A stretch of DNA of 64,000 nucleotides from Amia ocellicauda (lineage: Eukaryota; Chordata; Actinopteri; Amiiformes; Amiidae): positions 32,377,707-32,441,706 of the forward strand of contig NC_089852.1 of the NCBI RefSeq assembly GCF_036373705.1, written 5' to 3'. Positions within the stretch are counted from its first letter, which is position 1. Each line of letters opens with the position of its first letter. Shown here one piece after another: positions 30,504 to 41,833 of this stretch. Under the pieces are notes generated by a model. That model was given only the letters and a program-made list of their open reading frames with translations. It was not told the DNA's origin and made no database searches. The position numbers and the translations under genes are program-made.

Positions 30504-33300
30504 GGAGACGCCCTAAGTCCAGGGCGACTTACAAAATATAAGCACAATACAAAGTGCAAAAATACAGTGCAGTACAAGGCATAACATTACAAATTCCAAT
30601 TTAGATAATACAGTACAATTCAAATCATAATACATTTTACAAATTACAATTTACACAATATACAGTATGAGGTGAAAAGCTGATAAGTGCAGACAAGATG
30701 TTAGGTCTCAGTCAAGGGCCCAGGGAATGGAGCATAGGGGTTAATCAAAATAAACAATATGAGTACTAGTAACGCAAGGCAAGTAGTATGATAAAACATT
30801 GTATAAGTGTTATCTTACATGAGAGTCAATGACTAAATTACAAGTACTGTCTGAAAAGATGTGTTTTGAGTAAGCGCCGGAAGGAGGTCAAGGACTCTGC
30901 TGTCTTGACTTCAGTGGGAAGAGTCATTACACCATCTAGGGGCCAGGGATGAGAAGGAGCGGGCTCTGGAGGAAGGAGAGTGCAGAGGAGGCAGAGTAAT
31001 GCTGGGGTCACACTACACGATTTCTACAATCCGACCCGATTTTGTGAACAGTGGGCAGCTCACACTTAACCACTATTTTGCACCAAATTTACGTCTTTTG
31101 CATTGTGAAGGAGTGCACACTACCCGATCGCTTAAGTACAGGGGAACACACACTTCACGACTGATCTGAAATCCTTGTGGCGATCTGCATCACAGCCTCC
31201 ACACTCCCACATCAAGCAGAAACACGTGTGATCCACACAGCGGAAAGGTCAACAAACACAGACGTGGACATTTGCAGGTCACGTTCCTGAAGTGCAGATG
31301 TCCGCAGATATGCACAGATCTGCGCAGCTCCACCAATGGGATCAGTGGATTTCTGCAGATCTGTGCAAAACTGTGGAAATCTGCGCAACAAGAACAGGAC
31401 CACAAAGTGCTGTTGCTGTTCGTGTTCGTGTGTCAGACAAATACAAAAAGCGGAGAGAAAAGAGGATGTGTGTGAAGACATGGCCGTGAGGGCTTTACTG
31501 TGAGAGCTGCAGCTGAGCAACAGTCACAGGCTATATCCATCCCACAGTATGAGCATCGCATTGTAGGGATTGATATTTAGCCCAGACCTGTGTCAATTAC
31601 AGATACTAATTGGTAATTGAAAATATTATTTTCTCTGTATTATTTTTCAATAACCTGCGCCGAAACAACCATTGGTATTTGAAGTATTTTAATGAATACG
31701 TATGAAAATGTTATTCTCCTGTCATGTTTATTCTTCCTATTTCTTTTCTCTTCTTCAGCCAGCTCAGCTCTCATTGGCTGCTGATCACGTCACTCTCCAT
31801 GAACGGTGCCAATCGAGTCGTAAATATTAAACATGTTTAATAAAATCGTAGGGGCTCCGACAAGCTTACGATCAGATCGGAGGGCAAACGGTTGCATCGC
31901 AGACCGTCTCACATTACACGACAATCGGCAGCGGGCGGGCTTAAAATCGTGTAGTGTGACCCCAGCATTAGTCTTTTGGCACCAGAAGACTGCAGTGGTC
32001 TGGAGGGGATGTATGGGGAGACGAGGGTCTGAAGGTAGCTTGGTGCAGTGTGGTCAAGAGAGCGGTAGGTGAGGGTCAATGTCTTGAACTGAATGTGTGC
32101 TGGTATTGGGAGCCAGTGGAGGGAACAGGGCAGAGAGAATACCAGACAAGCTGCAGAGTTCTGGATGAGCTGGAGCGGGCGGGTAGTAGTTGCAGGCAGG
32201 CCGGCCAGGAGGAAGTTGCAGTAGTCCAGACGGGAGAGGACCAGGGACTAGACAAGCAGCTGAGTTGAGCAGTTGTTGAGGAAGTGTCGGATTCGGCATA
32301 TGTTGCTCAGGAGGAATCAGTAGGTGCATGTCAGCATGGTGATGTGCTGAGTGTAAGAGAGCGCAGGATCGAGGGTGACTGCTAGGTTCTTAGCAGAAGA
32401 AGAAGGAGGGAGTGTCATAGATTCCAAGGGGATTGAGATGGAGAGATCAGCAGAAGGTGAGGAAGAGGGGGGAAAAAGAGGAGATCCGATTTGGAGAGGT
32501 TGAGTTTGAGGTGGTGCATCCAGGCAGAGATACCACACAAACTGGAAGAGATGCAAGAGGGGATGAGAGGGTAAGAAGTGTGAAATGACAGGAAGATCTG
32601 GGCATCATCTACGTAGAAGTTGTAGGAGAAACCATGGGATGCAATGAGGGGGCCCAGGGAGCGAGTGTAGAGAGAGAACAGGAGGGGGCCCAGGATGGAG
32701 CCTTGGGGTACGCCTGTGAGGAGAGGCTGGGGGGTAGATGAGGAACCTCACCATGTCACTTCATAGGTCTGGTCGTTGAGGTAGGAGGAGAACCAGGTGA
32801 GAGCAGTCCCAGAGATTCCAAGGTCAGCAAGGCAGGAGAGGAGGATGGAATGATCGACAGTGTCTAATGCTGTGGAGAGATCAAGGAGAATGAGGACTGA
32901 GGATAGGGAGGCTGCCCGAGCACATCTGAGGAAGTCAGTCACTGCCAGGAGAGCAGTCTCAATGGAATGAGCTGTGCGGAAGCAAGATTGCAGAGGATCA
33001 AAAAGTGAGTAATGGGAAAGAAATATGGAGAGCTGACGGTGGACAGTACGCTCGAGGGTCTTTGAGAGGAAGGGGAGTAGGGAGACAGGGCTGTAGTACT
33101 GAGGAGAGGTAGGATCAAGGGTAGGTTTGTTTAAATGCAGAGGGGAAACAGCCAGTGAGCAGTGAGGAGTTAAGGAGGGAGGAGATGAAAGGGAGTAGAT
33201 CGGGAGCAGTCGCTTGGAGGAGGCGAGTGTGGAGAGGGTAAAGAGCACACGTTGTAGGTTTGTGACCTAGGGGGAGAGAGGAAATATCAGAGTCTGTATG
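30478..33300 (-). mobile_element. L2 LINE, antisense, interrupted by a MITE
   Basis: The 3' end (reverse of GGCGTCTCC with TTTA repeats) is at the left and coding sequence runs leftward from about 33300. Reverse transcriptase motifs are visible on the minus strand: TLDPTSPQYYSPVSLLPF, GVPQGS-like sequence near 32710, and the YVDD active site ([10 protein letters not shown]) near 32605-32630, which is intact here. Several frame breaks are present. The MITE at 30997-31970 splits the 3' part. Confidence 0.85.
30997..31970. mobile_element. Non-autonomous DNA transposon (MITE) with 27-bp inverted repeats
   Basis: The left end TAATGCTGGGGTCACACTAC and the right end GTAGTGTGACCCCAGCATTA are exact inverted copies, and the identity extends to 27 bp. 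The element interrupts the antisense L2. Weakly related sub-terminal motifs (CACACTACCCGATCG and ACATTACACGACAATCG) suggest internal repeats for transposase binding. ORFs inside are short and lack domains. I cannot assign the superfamily; the target duplication is unclear. Confidence 0.85.
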
Positions 33301-33510
33301 CACTGTGAGCTTTCAAACATGCATTAAAAAAAAATATGAATAGATCAAACAATGCTTAATACAAACAAACTTAATTAACTTATACTAAGATACTGTTTGT
33401 GTCTCCAAAGACAAAACAAAACTAATTAAATAAGATGTCACATTGTTATAGTGAAACCTTAGCAACCGAATCTTCTTTTCTTCACTAGGTCTACCTGATA
33501 CCAGAATGCC

Positions 33511-34455
33511 ATGGAAAACACCTCACACACAACATCCTTCTTATTGACAGGATACAAAGAAACTGGGGATTTGCAATACTTATATTTTCTAGTCATACTT
33601 CTAGTGTACATGCTAACAATAGCTGCTAACACAGTTATTATTTGTGTGATTTGTGTGGAGAGGAGTCTGCACGAGCCCATGTATATGTTTTTATGCAGTT
33701 TACAGGTTAATGGTTTGTATGGGAGTACTGCTCTGTGCCCTGCTCTTTTAGTCAATATTTTATCTGACAGGCATGAGATTTCTCGCACAGCGTGTCTAAT
33801 ACAAATATATTCTTTGCATACTTATGGCATGTGTGAGTATATGGCTTTAGCTGTGATGGGGTATGATAGATATGTTTCTATTTGTCACCCATTTCACTAC
33901 AGCATCATTATGTCTCCATCAAGAGTGTATAAACTCATAGTCATGACTTGGCTGTTTCCTCTTGCTGTATATACTGTAAATATAGTTGTAACTATTCGAC
34001 TGCCACTGTGCAAAAGAACCATTGATAAGGTATATTGTGACAACTATTCAGTAGTCAGACTTGCTTGTATTGATGTCACCATTAACAACATCATGGGTTC
34101 AATTTTCATTGTCGTATATATTTTCCCCCTGGCTCTCCTCATTCTCTATTCATACGTACAGATCCTTAGAATCTGTTTAAAATCATCTGCAGCATCACGA
34201 TCTAAAGCTCTGAACACCTGTGTTCCCCATTTAGTCACTGTCATCAATTTCTTTGTTTCTACTTTGTTTGAACTGTTTCAGAGTAGATTTGACATGGAGC
34301 ACGTTCCTCTAGTAATCCGGATTCTGCTTTCTGTGTACTTTCTAATTTTACCTCCTTTACTAAATCCAATCATCTATGGATTAAGAAGTCAAAAACTCAA
34401 GGAAAAGACAAAAAAACTGCTCTGTCCTAAACTGATATTGCCGGTGCTAGAATAG
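33511..34455 (+). CDS. Odorant receptor, unit A
   Basis: A rhodopsin-class G-protein-coupled receptor of 314 residues, normal length, in one exon. Visible OR marks: N-glycosylation site N3-T-S; TM1 Asn40; LHEPMYMFL at 53-61; the TM3 Cys95; GYDRYVSICHPF at 117-128 with DRY; SKALNTCVPHLVT at 231-243; PPLLNPIIYG at 281-290. These identify a fish odorant receptor expected in olfactory neurons. TTCTTTTCTTCACTAG just upstream is a good splice acceptor for a 5' noncoding exon. An extra upstream ATG (33506) arises from a CCA insertion compared with units B and C and would open a short overlapping uORF. The frame is intact. Confidence 0.92.
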   Translation: MENTSHTTSFLLTGYKETGDLQYLYFLVILLVYMLTIAANTVIICVICVERSLHEPMYMFLCSLQVNGLYGSTALCPALLVNILSDRHEISRTACLIQIYSLHTYGMCEYMALAVMGYDRYVSICHPFHYSIIMSPSRVYKLIVMTWLFPLAVYTVNIVVTIRLPLCKRTIDKVYCDNYSVVRLACIDVTINNIMGSIFIVVYIFPLALLILYSYVQILRICLKSSAASRSKALNTCVPHLVTVINFFVSTLFELFQSRFDMEHVPLVIRILLSVYFLILPPLLNPIIYGLRSQKLKEKTKKLLCPKLILPVLE

Positions 34456-35029
34456 TCCTCAACAAAGTGTTTGCTATAACAAAGGGCATTCTATGTCACT
34501 TCAAACTGTTAAATACTTGACATCTAAAACAATATAATATATAGATAAACATTTGCTTATGTGAAGTTTATTGTAAGTAACGCTATTAATATAATGTATC
34601 TGTTACAGAATAAAATATAAAAAATCATGAACATAATATAAGTGGAATGTGAAAGCAAAACATAAATGTCAAAAATGTGTACATGTGGTACAATGGATCT
34701 CATTTGTCAGATATGCTCTTTCACATTGAGTGAACAACATGTTCCTGTATTGTGCAAAGTACATTCTCATTGATTCTCGCTATTATATTTTATCCTCTGC
34801 TTAACTTCGAATACTTTCTCTCTCTACTCGTCCTATTCATGCTGTATATATTTTATGGATATTTATTGGAATTGTATTACTTTGAAATTGACATGAATGT
34901 ATTCATTTTTATTTGAATAGAAATATAATTTAAAAAAATTCTCATGTATATTGCTGTTAGAATAAAAATAAGTAAAGAGGAAACAATCAAACAATAACAA
35001 AAAAAAACAAGTTATCTTTCAAGTCGGAA
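34456..35029. repeat. OR downstream flanking module
   Basis: AT-rich 3' flank shared with other units, with landmarks CCTCAACAAAGTGTTTGCT, GGAATGTGAAAGC, GTGGTACAATGG, CATGCTGTATATAT and CTCATGTATATTGCTGTTAGAATAAA. It may include the OR 3' UTR. No gene. Confidence 0.6.
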
Positions 35030-35462
35030 GCACTGCCCAGGGGGGAGGGGTTTCTGCGCACTGCCGTAGGAACCTGATTGAAATGTCACTCTATCAAAGC
35101 TGCCATTGGCCCCTGCGCTTGTCACTCAGAACAGGTCCCTTCCCACATCCTGTTCCGTAAAACGTGATGTCAGTGCAGGTTCGTCCTCTTTTGCCACTTC
35201 GCCTGGACCCGAGAACGTGAGCTCTCTGTGTCTTGTCCATGCATTAGACCCTTATTGTTGTTTGCAATAATTATTATTAATAGGTTGGTTGGCTTCACAG
35301 CTGTGCTGTCACCACCGTTTATTTCCATGTCTATTTGTATTGTTTAGTTATTATTAATAGCTAATCCGACTCTCAGTGGGCACAATTTGGCTGCGACTTC
35401 CGGGTCTGCTGTTCCACTGGGCGCTGCCGCGTCCGAAGATCTCCTCCTCCAGGGTTGCAGTG

Positions 35463-36640
35463 ATGGAGACAGCCACGCCCCCCGCACTTGCGTCTCCTCC
35501 TGCTTCCTCTGCTGCACTGGCTGCCGCCACCGCACCTGCCGTGGCAGCCGTGCCTCTCCTGCCTGCAGTGCCCACGGTGCATGCTATTACGGACACGCGT
35601 GTCTGCACTGCGTCATCCCTCGCCTCCTCCCCGCCGCGCTGTCGGCAACGGAGGTCAGGCTCTGCGGACAGGGAGCATGATGAGGCCATCCATGCTTTAA
35701 ACAGCAGGATGAACCTAATCTGTGCTCTCCTGGCCGCACAGGCAGAGTAACAGGTGCCACCCCCCCACACACCATGACGCTCCACCGCTGGCTCACTCTG
35801 CCACAAGGACTCAGAGTTTGAGCCGGAGCTCATGGAGGAGGAGCTCATCACTCCCACCCCTCCTTCTCCGTTTAGAATGGACACCCCTCCTGCTCCCACG
35901 GGACAGGACAGGGAGTTCTGGGCAGTCATCCAGAGGTCTGTGGAGTCTCTCCAGCTACCCTGGCCCTCTGACCCTGCCCCACCACGCTCCAGATTCGAGA
36001 GGGGTCAGTGCACACAGCGGCCCACATGGGCCCTCCCGCTACTGCCTGACCTCCTCTAGGAACTGAGGGCCACCTGGGACCATCTGGCAACAGCCCCCGC
36101 CCTAGCCAGGAGAGTGGAGGCTTATGCTAGGACCCAGTGCGCGGCAGAAGCGGGCTTGGTGGAATTTCCCCGCGTGAATTCCACCATAGCCATGCTGGTC
36201 TCCCTACCTCCGCTGTCCGCGGAGCCATGCAACACTGCCTGTGGGGGCGCTGCTCCGGAGGGCGTATGAGGCAGGAGCCCAAGCGTGGCCCAGCTGGCGG
36301 AGCCTTCGGAGCAACATGGAGCATCACCATCTTTGAGATAGCAGCAGCGGCGGACCAGCTCATCACGGTGATGCCCCAGGGGGCAACAGGGTGATACCCT
36401 GGCAGCCATTGTGGCGGCATGCCACCAGCTTTGGCTGTCCCAGGCACGGCGAGTCCCTGAGGCAGACAGGACTCACCTCATGAACGCCCCTATTTCACTG
36501 GGCTTCACTTTTGGCCACTCTGTGGAGGCGATGCTGACATGCACCCTCCAGGAGAGGGAACAGTCCCTGCAGCTGGCCCGGGTTTACCCTATTGCACCTC
36601 GCCTATATCAACAGGCAAGGAGGTCTCCGGTCTAGCACGC
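35463..36640 (+). pseudogene. DIRS-like gag ORF, broken
   Basis: Pieces across frames show METATPPALASPPASSAALA, then ICALLAAQAE ended by a TAA, then a stretch with PPAPTGQDREFWAVIQRSVE and WPSDPAPPRSRFERG ended by a TAG at 36057-36059, then VAACHQLWLSQARRVP near 36411-36460. Function lost. Confidence 0.65.
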
Positions 36641-38090
36641 TGTCTGCTTCTGTGAGCGCAACCACAGTTCCGCTCCATCAAAGCAGTTCAGCTCCCAGGC
36701 CTGGCGGCGGACCTCCTCTCTTGGGGAGGCCCCCCGGTCTCAGAATGGTGCCTACACCTGTCTGTGGTACAGCAACTGTGGAGCCAGTTAAACAGGGGGT
36801 GGACGTGTATCTCTTTGTCTCAGCAGACTCCACACACTGCCCACTATGGTTCTCTGTCCAAGACCACTCAGGAACCCTAGGGATCGACACGCTAGCCCAC
36901 ACTTGGCCGCACTGTCTCCTTTAGGTATTCCCACCATTCCCCCTTCTCCCGGTGGTCCTTGAGAAGGTCAGGAGAGAACGAGCAACAGTTCTGCTGATAG
37001 CCCCTCGGTGACCTTGCAGATTCTGGTTCGCAGACCTGATCGCCTTGGCAGTTCCCAGTGAGAGCGGACTTGTTGTACCAGATGCAGGGCACGCTTTGGC
37101 ACCCCAATCCGGGCCTCCTTCAGCTCTGGGCCTGGCCCCTGAGCGGGAGCAACTGATTGCCTGGGGTCTGTCAGACGCGGTAGTAGTCACTATTCAGTCG
37201 GCGAGAGCTCCCTCTATGAGGTTGCAGTATTCCTACCGCTGGTGGACGTTTAGCACCTCGTGCCAAGATGGCGGTCAAGACCCAATTAATTGTCTTACTA
37301 GAGTCATATTATAGTTTTTAAAAGAGCTGTTGGACCAGGGCAAGTCCCCGTCCACGCTCAAAGTGTATCTGGCGGCCATCTCTGTCATGTCCGGATTCAT
37401 GGTGAGCCTCCTGACTGTGCAGTTTTTAAAGGGAGCTCGATGGCAGCGGCCTCCTCGCACCCCTTCACTGCCTGCATGGTGTCTTGATGTAGTGCTGGAC
37501 ACACATTCCCAAGCCCCATTTGAGCCACTGAACTCAGCTGAGCTGAAGCTAGTGTTACTTAAGACTGCTTTTTGCTGGTGATCACCTCTGCTATGACCTA
37601 ACCCTGTGTTCCTCCCGGAAGTGCTGTCTCCATTCCATGTCAACAGGCCTCTTGAGTTGATGGCTTTTCATCCTCCTCCCTTCGCTTCAGAGCAAGAATG
37701 TCGGCTTCACCAGCTCTGCCCTGTGCGGGCCCTCAGGTGTTATTTGGAACCCACTAAAGGACATTCGGAACTCAGACCAACTGTTTGTGTCTTATGGAGC
37801 GTGGACACAGGGCCAGGCACTTTCAAAGCAGCGCCTCTCACATTGGATTGTGGACACCATTACCAGGGCCTACAAGTCCACCGGGACCCCAGTGCCTGAA
37901 CACCTGGTGGCCCACTCGACTTGAGGCGTTGCGACATCTTGGGACCTTTTTCAAGGCGCCCCTCTGGCAGACATTTGTGCTACTGCAGCTTGGGCCTCGC
38001 TGCTTACATTTGCCCGGTTCTACAGGTTGGACATGACGGGACCGGTCCCTTCCATGGGAAACCTGGTGTTGGCTGCAGTCGAGCCCCAGT
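36640..38090 (+). pseudogene. DIRS-like RNase H tail and tyrosine recombinase, broken
   Basis: The left part carries the region after RNase H (CPLWFSVQDHSGTLGIDTLAHTWP). The recombinase part shows KSPSTLKVYLAAISV near 37340-37390, CPVRALRCYLEPTK near 37715-37760, and a C-terminal catalytic region in another frame with HLVAHST, a TGA where an Arg codon is expected (about 37921), GVATSW and then ATAAWASLLTFARFYRLD. The last Tyr corresponds to the nucleophile region. Stops and frame slips make it inactive. Confidence 0.75.
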
Positions 38091-39312
38091 AGCCTACGGG
38101 CTCTGGCTTCTACCTTTTCCTCTCCCAGTCTGCCCCTTTTAAGTGCATCCTGAGGGAGCTAGTGAACCGTATCTTCCCTTCCACTGGACTATGCCTTCCA
38201 GTTGAGCACCCACGCGAGCTGCTCCTGGATTTACTGACAGGCCTGTCGATGTGTTCTCAGGGTCTGTCACACGGCCTACAGGCAAGTTGCCTTATGAGGC
38301 CGCCCTGTATATAGTTTGTTCATTATGCATTGTGTTGTGGGGGTGCATGCGTCTGGCCTGTACCCCACTCTGTATGTATACAGCGATCAGCCATAACATT
38401 ATGACCACTGACAGGTGAAGTGAATAACACTGATAATCTCATTATCATGGCACCTGTCAGCGGGTGGGATATATTAGGCAGCAAGTGAACATTTTGTCCT
38501 CAAAGTTAATGTGTTAGAAGCTGGAAAAATGGGCAAGCGTAAGGATCTGAGCGACTTTGACAAGGGCCAAATTGTGATGGCTAGGCGACTGGGTCAGAGC
38601 ATCTCCAATACTGCAGCTCTTATGGGGTGTTCCCGGTCTGCAGTGGTCAGTACCTATCAAAAGTGGTCCAAGGAAGGAAAATCGGCTCATTGATGCATGT
38701 GGGGAGCGAAGGCTGGCCCGTGTGGTCCAATCCAACAGACAAGCTACTGTAGCTCAAATTGATGAAAAAGTTAATGCTGGTTCTGATAGAAAGGTGTCAG
38801 AACACACAGTGCATCGCAGTTTGTTGCGTATGGGGCTGCGTAGCCGCAGACCAGTCAGGGTGCCCATGCTGACCCCTGCCCACTGCTGAAAGCGCCTACA
38901 ATGGGCATGTGAGCATCAGAACTGGACCATGGAGCAATGGAAGAAGGTGGCCTGGTCTGATGAATTATGTTTTCTTTTACATCACATGGATGGCTGGGTG
39001 CGTGAGTGTCGCTTACCTGGAGAACACATGGCACCAGGATGCACTATAGGAAGAAGGCAAGCTGGCGGAGGCAGTGTGATGCTTTGGGCAATGTTCTGCT
39101 GGGAATCCTTGGGTCCTGCCATTCATGTGGATGTTACTTTGACACGTACCACCTACCTAAGCATTGTTGCAGACCATGTACACCCTTTCATGGAAATGGT
39201 ATTCCCTGATGGCATTGGCCTCTTTCAGCAGGATAATGCACCCTGCCACAAAGCAAAAATGGTTCAGGAATGGTTTGAGGAACACAACAACGAGTTCAAG
39301 GTGTTGACTTGG

Positions 39313-39842
39313 TGAAGAGCCAATATAAATGTTTAATATAAGCTGTATAATATTTTATATTAGAAATCATAATATGCAGACTGAGCAAATTAGATTTATC
39401 AAGCTAGCAACAGGCAGTTGTTGAGGGCATATCCTCTGGACATTCTCCACTTTGACTTCTGTTTATTATGATAAGAGGAACACCCAAACAGATAAATAGC
39501 CCACAGATACCAGTTTGCTTAGTGTTTGTTTGGGGTTTCCTGTTCTTCTTCAATGTGAGATTGGGCAGTTTGTATGCCACAACAGGAAAACACCTGCTTC
39601 CATGATGACATCCCTCCTCAGGAAGTCAGCCACAAACATTCAGAAACCTGATCTCAAGACAACACTCTGGGAAACCTGTGACTGTCCCTGCCCACAGACC
39701 CACATGTCATGCATTGTATAAAAGCTGTCGACTTCTTTTGTTCAAAGAGTCTCTGCTGGAGAGATCCCATGTTGGGGCCTTCCAGGCCTGGCATGTTAAA
39801 TAAATACATGTTATTATCTGTGCATCAGAACTGGGTTCTTCA
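39313..39842 (+). mobile_element. Solo LTR (same family as 51602 and 59528)
   Basis: Begins TGAAGAGCCAATATAAATG and ends CTGGGTTCTTCA (TG...CA). A TATA box (TGTATAAAAGC, near 39716) and AATAAA (near 39800) sit in LTR order. A clean target duplication is not visible. It lies inside the Tc1-like transposase and so is younger than that insertion. Confidence 0.75.
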
Positions 39843-39994
39843 CTTCAATTCTCCAGATCTCAGTCCAATCGAGCATCTGTGGTATGTGCTGGACAAACAA
39901 GTCCAGTCCATGGAGGCCCCACCTCGCCACTTACAGGACCTAAAGGATCTGCTGCTAACGTCTTGGTGCCAGATACCACAGCACACCTTCAGAG

Positions 39995-40475
39995 TGTCAC
40001 GGTCTCCCCTGTTTCTGCCTTAGTTCACCACCAGAGGTCTCCCTCTCCCGAATACTAGTTTAGTGCTTCTCCTTTCCTTTATCCAGTCAAACCAGTCTTT
40101 CCACATTCTTCCCTACCAGGTGCACCTGTTCTGTCCTCCTCTCCTATCATTGGTCAATCCTTCATTCACCTTGTTCAATCCCTCTCTCCTTCACAGTACT
40201 TAAACCCCTCTGTTTCCTAGATTCATCGCGAAGTCTTGCATTCTCTCCTGGATCATTTCTAAGCCTTGTTTCTTGATTGCCTTCCTGTGTATTTTTGACC
40301 TCTTGCTTCCTTCTCTCGTTTACCCCTTTCGGATCTCCCTACTAGCCTGTTCGCTTGATCGTTTGACCTGGACTGTCCCTGTTTATGCTCTCTCGTTTTG
40401 CCCTTATTGGATTATCTGCTTCAACTCTAAAAGCCTGCACTTGGATCCTTTCCTTTGGTCCTAGAGGACATCACA
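39995..40475 (+). repeat. Gypsy 5' LTR
   Basis: TGTCACGGTCTCC...GGACATCACA. It contains TACTTAAACCCC near 40197, a possible weak TATA region. It pairs with the 3' LTR at 44735. Confidence 0.93.
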
Positions 40476-40493
40476 GAAGACTTTGCCCTTAAC

Positions 40494-41833
40494 ATGGATC
40501 CAGCAGCTTTACCTGATGTTGCGGCAGCTTTAACGGCTCAGGGGGCATTATTGGGAGAACACGACGCGATGCTACATCAGATCAACTCCACTTTGGAACA
40601 GCTAATGAGGAGATTACCTGCTTTATCTCTCGAGCCCACAAGACAGACAACGCATGAAGCAACCCCAGGCTCGTCAGCTTCTCCAGTTCCAGATAGACCT
40701 GTACTTTTGGCCATCCCAGACAAATAAGACGGCTCACCAGACCGCTGCGAGGGTTTTATATTACAGTGCTCCCTTTATTTCACCCATTTACCAACTTCCT
40801 TCCCTTCTGATGATGCTACAATCGCCTTTATTATTACTCTACTTACCGGAAAGGCACTTCGGTGGGCATCAGCTGTATGGGCTCGTAAGGGTGAAGTAAC
40901 AAGATCTCTCTCAGCTTTCCTTGAACATTTCAAGCAGGTTTTCCATCATCCGACAGCTGGAAAGGACGCTGGTGAACAACTGTTCTCTCTCTGTCAGGGT
41001 ACCTCTTCTGCCGCTGAATATGCTCTGGAGTTCCGGACCTTGGCCGAGATAAGTGGATGGGGTGAGCCTTCTTAATCGCTCTTTTTCGTCGTGGCTTATG
41101 TAATGATTTACAAGCAGAATTAGCTTGCAAGGGAGACACACTTGATCTGGAACAGGTAATTCAACTTGCCATTAGACTTGACAACCTTATGAGATCCCGA
41201 GGCAAACGGTCTTTGTCTGCTACATCCCGGTTATCCACCAGATCTTCTTTCAAGCCTAGCCCCGATACAGAACCAGAAGCCATGCAGATAGGAAGGACTC
41301 GACTACCTGCTGAGGAAAGACAGAGGAGGATACAACAGCGCCTCTGTCTGTATTGTGGTCAATCCGGTCATTTCCGAGACGCCTGTCCTAATCTTCCTGG
41401 ATCTTCTTCGACCACTCCACAGAAATCGGTGAGTACTTGTCCCCTGATAACACCTGCTCAGTGTATGCTCTCAGTACGCATCCAGCTCCACACCCAACAC
41501 GTCTTTTTGTCTGCTTTAATAGATTCGGGGTCCGCGGGGAACTTCATAGACAGAAGAACCGCAGAGCGTTTGAACCTTCCTCTCTCACCGTTCTTGCCAC
41601 CACTTAATGTCAGACCTATCAACAACCAACCCATCGGTTCCAGTCCAGTTTCACTGAAAACCAAGCCAATCACCATGTCCATCGGAAAACAACATTCTGA
41701 AAAACTGCCTTTTTTAGTGATTGATTCCCCTGGAGCTGATATAATACTTGGACATCCCTGGCTTGTACATCATAATCCCATCATTTCTTGGATCAAGGGG
41801 ACTATTATTTCTTGGAGAAAATTGCCTTTCTAA
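40494..41833 (+). pseudogene. Gypsy gag-protease ORF
   Basis: Starts at ATG 40494 (MDPAALPDVAAAL). A TAA at 40725-40727 interrupts it in frame; the same frame then continues through capsid sequence (RCEGFILQCSLYFTHLP) to a frame slip between 41070 and 41190. From 41189 the frame is open and holds the CCHC zinc knuckle (CLYCGQSGHFRDAC, about residues 52-65 of that piece) and the aspartic protease active site ALIDSGSAGNF. It ends at TAA 41831-41833. Structural and maturation functions are lost by the breaks. Confidence 0.85.

Larger units (their letters stand above)
27454..35030 (+). repeat. Odorant receptor unit A (diverged copy)
   Basis: The unit begins GGAGTTAAATTAATTTCTTCAGGCAAGTC, the same start as unit B (45340), unit C (53331) and the partial unit D (60479). 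It contains an L2 tail, an antisense gypsy pol fragment, a solo LTR, an antisense L2 with MITE, the OR gene, and the downstream flanking module. It is clearly older than B and C by sequence divergence. Confidence 0.8.
35030..38370 (+). mobile_element. DIRS-like retrotransposon, sense, internally deleted
   Basis: The left terminus (35030-35260) is the reverse complement of 2210-2420 in the other copy. Order: gag-like region, RNase H tail, tyrosine recombinase. The reverse transcriptase is missing. The absence of an LTR pair and the presence of a tyrosine recombinase rather than a DDE integrase define the DIRS order. Confidence 0.8.

Noticed and set aside
31190..31520. Overlapping ORFs on both strands inside the MITE
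   Set aside because: Short, no domain, mirror frames in a non-autonomous element.
35354..35929. 191-codon minus-strand ORF and several overlapping frames
   Set aside because: Opposite strand of the DIRS-like gag region; GC-rich sequence with few chance stops.
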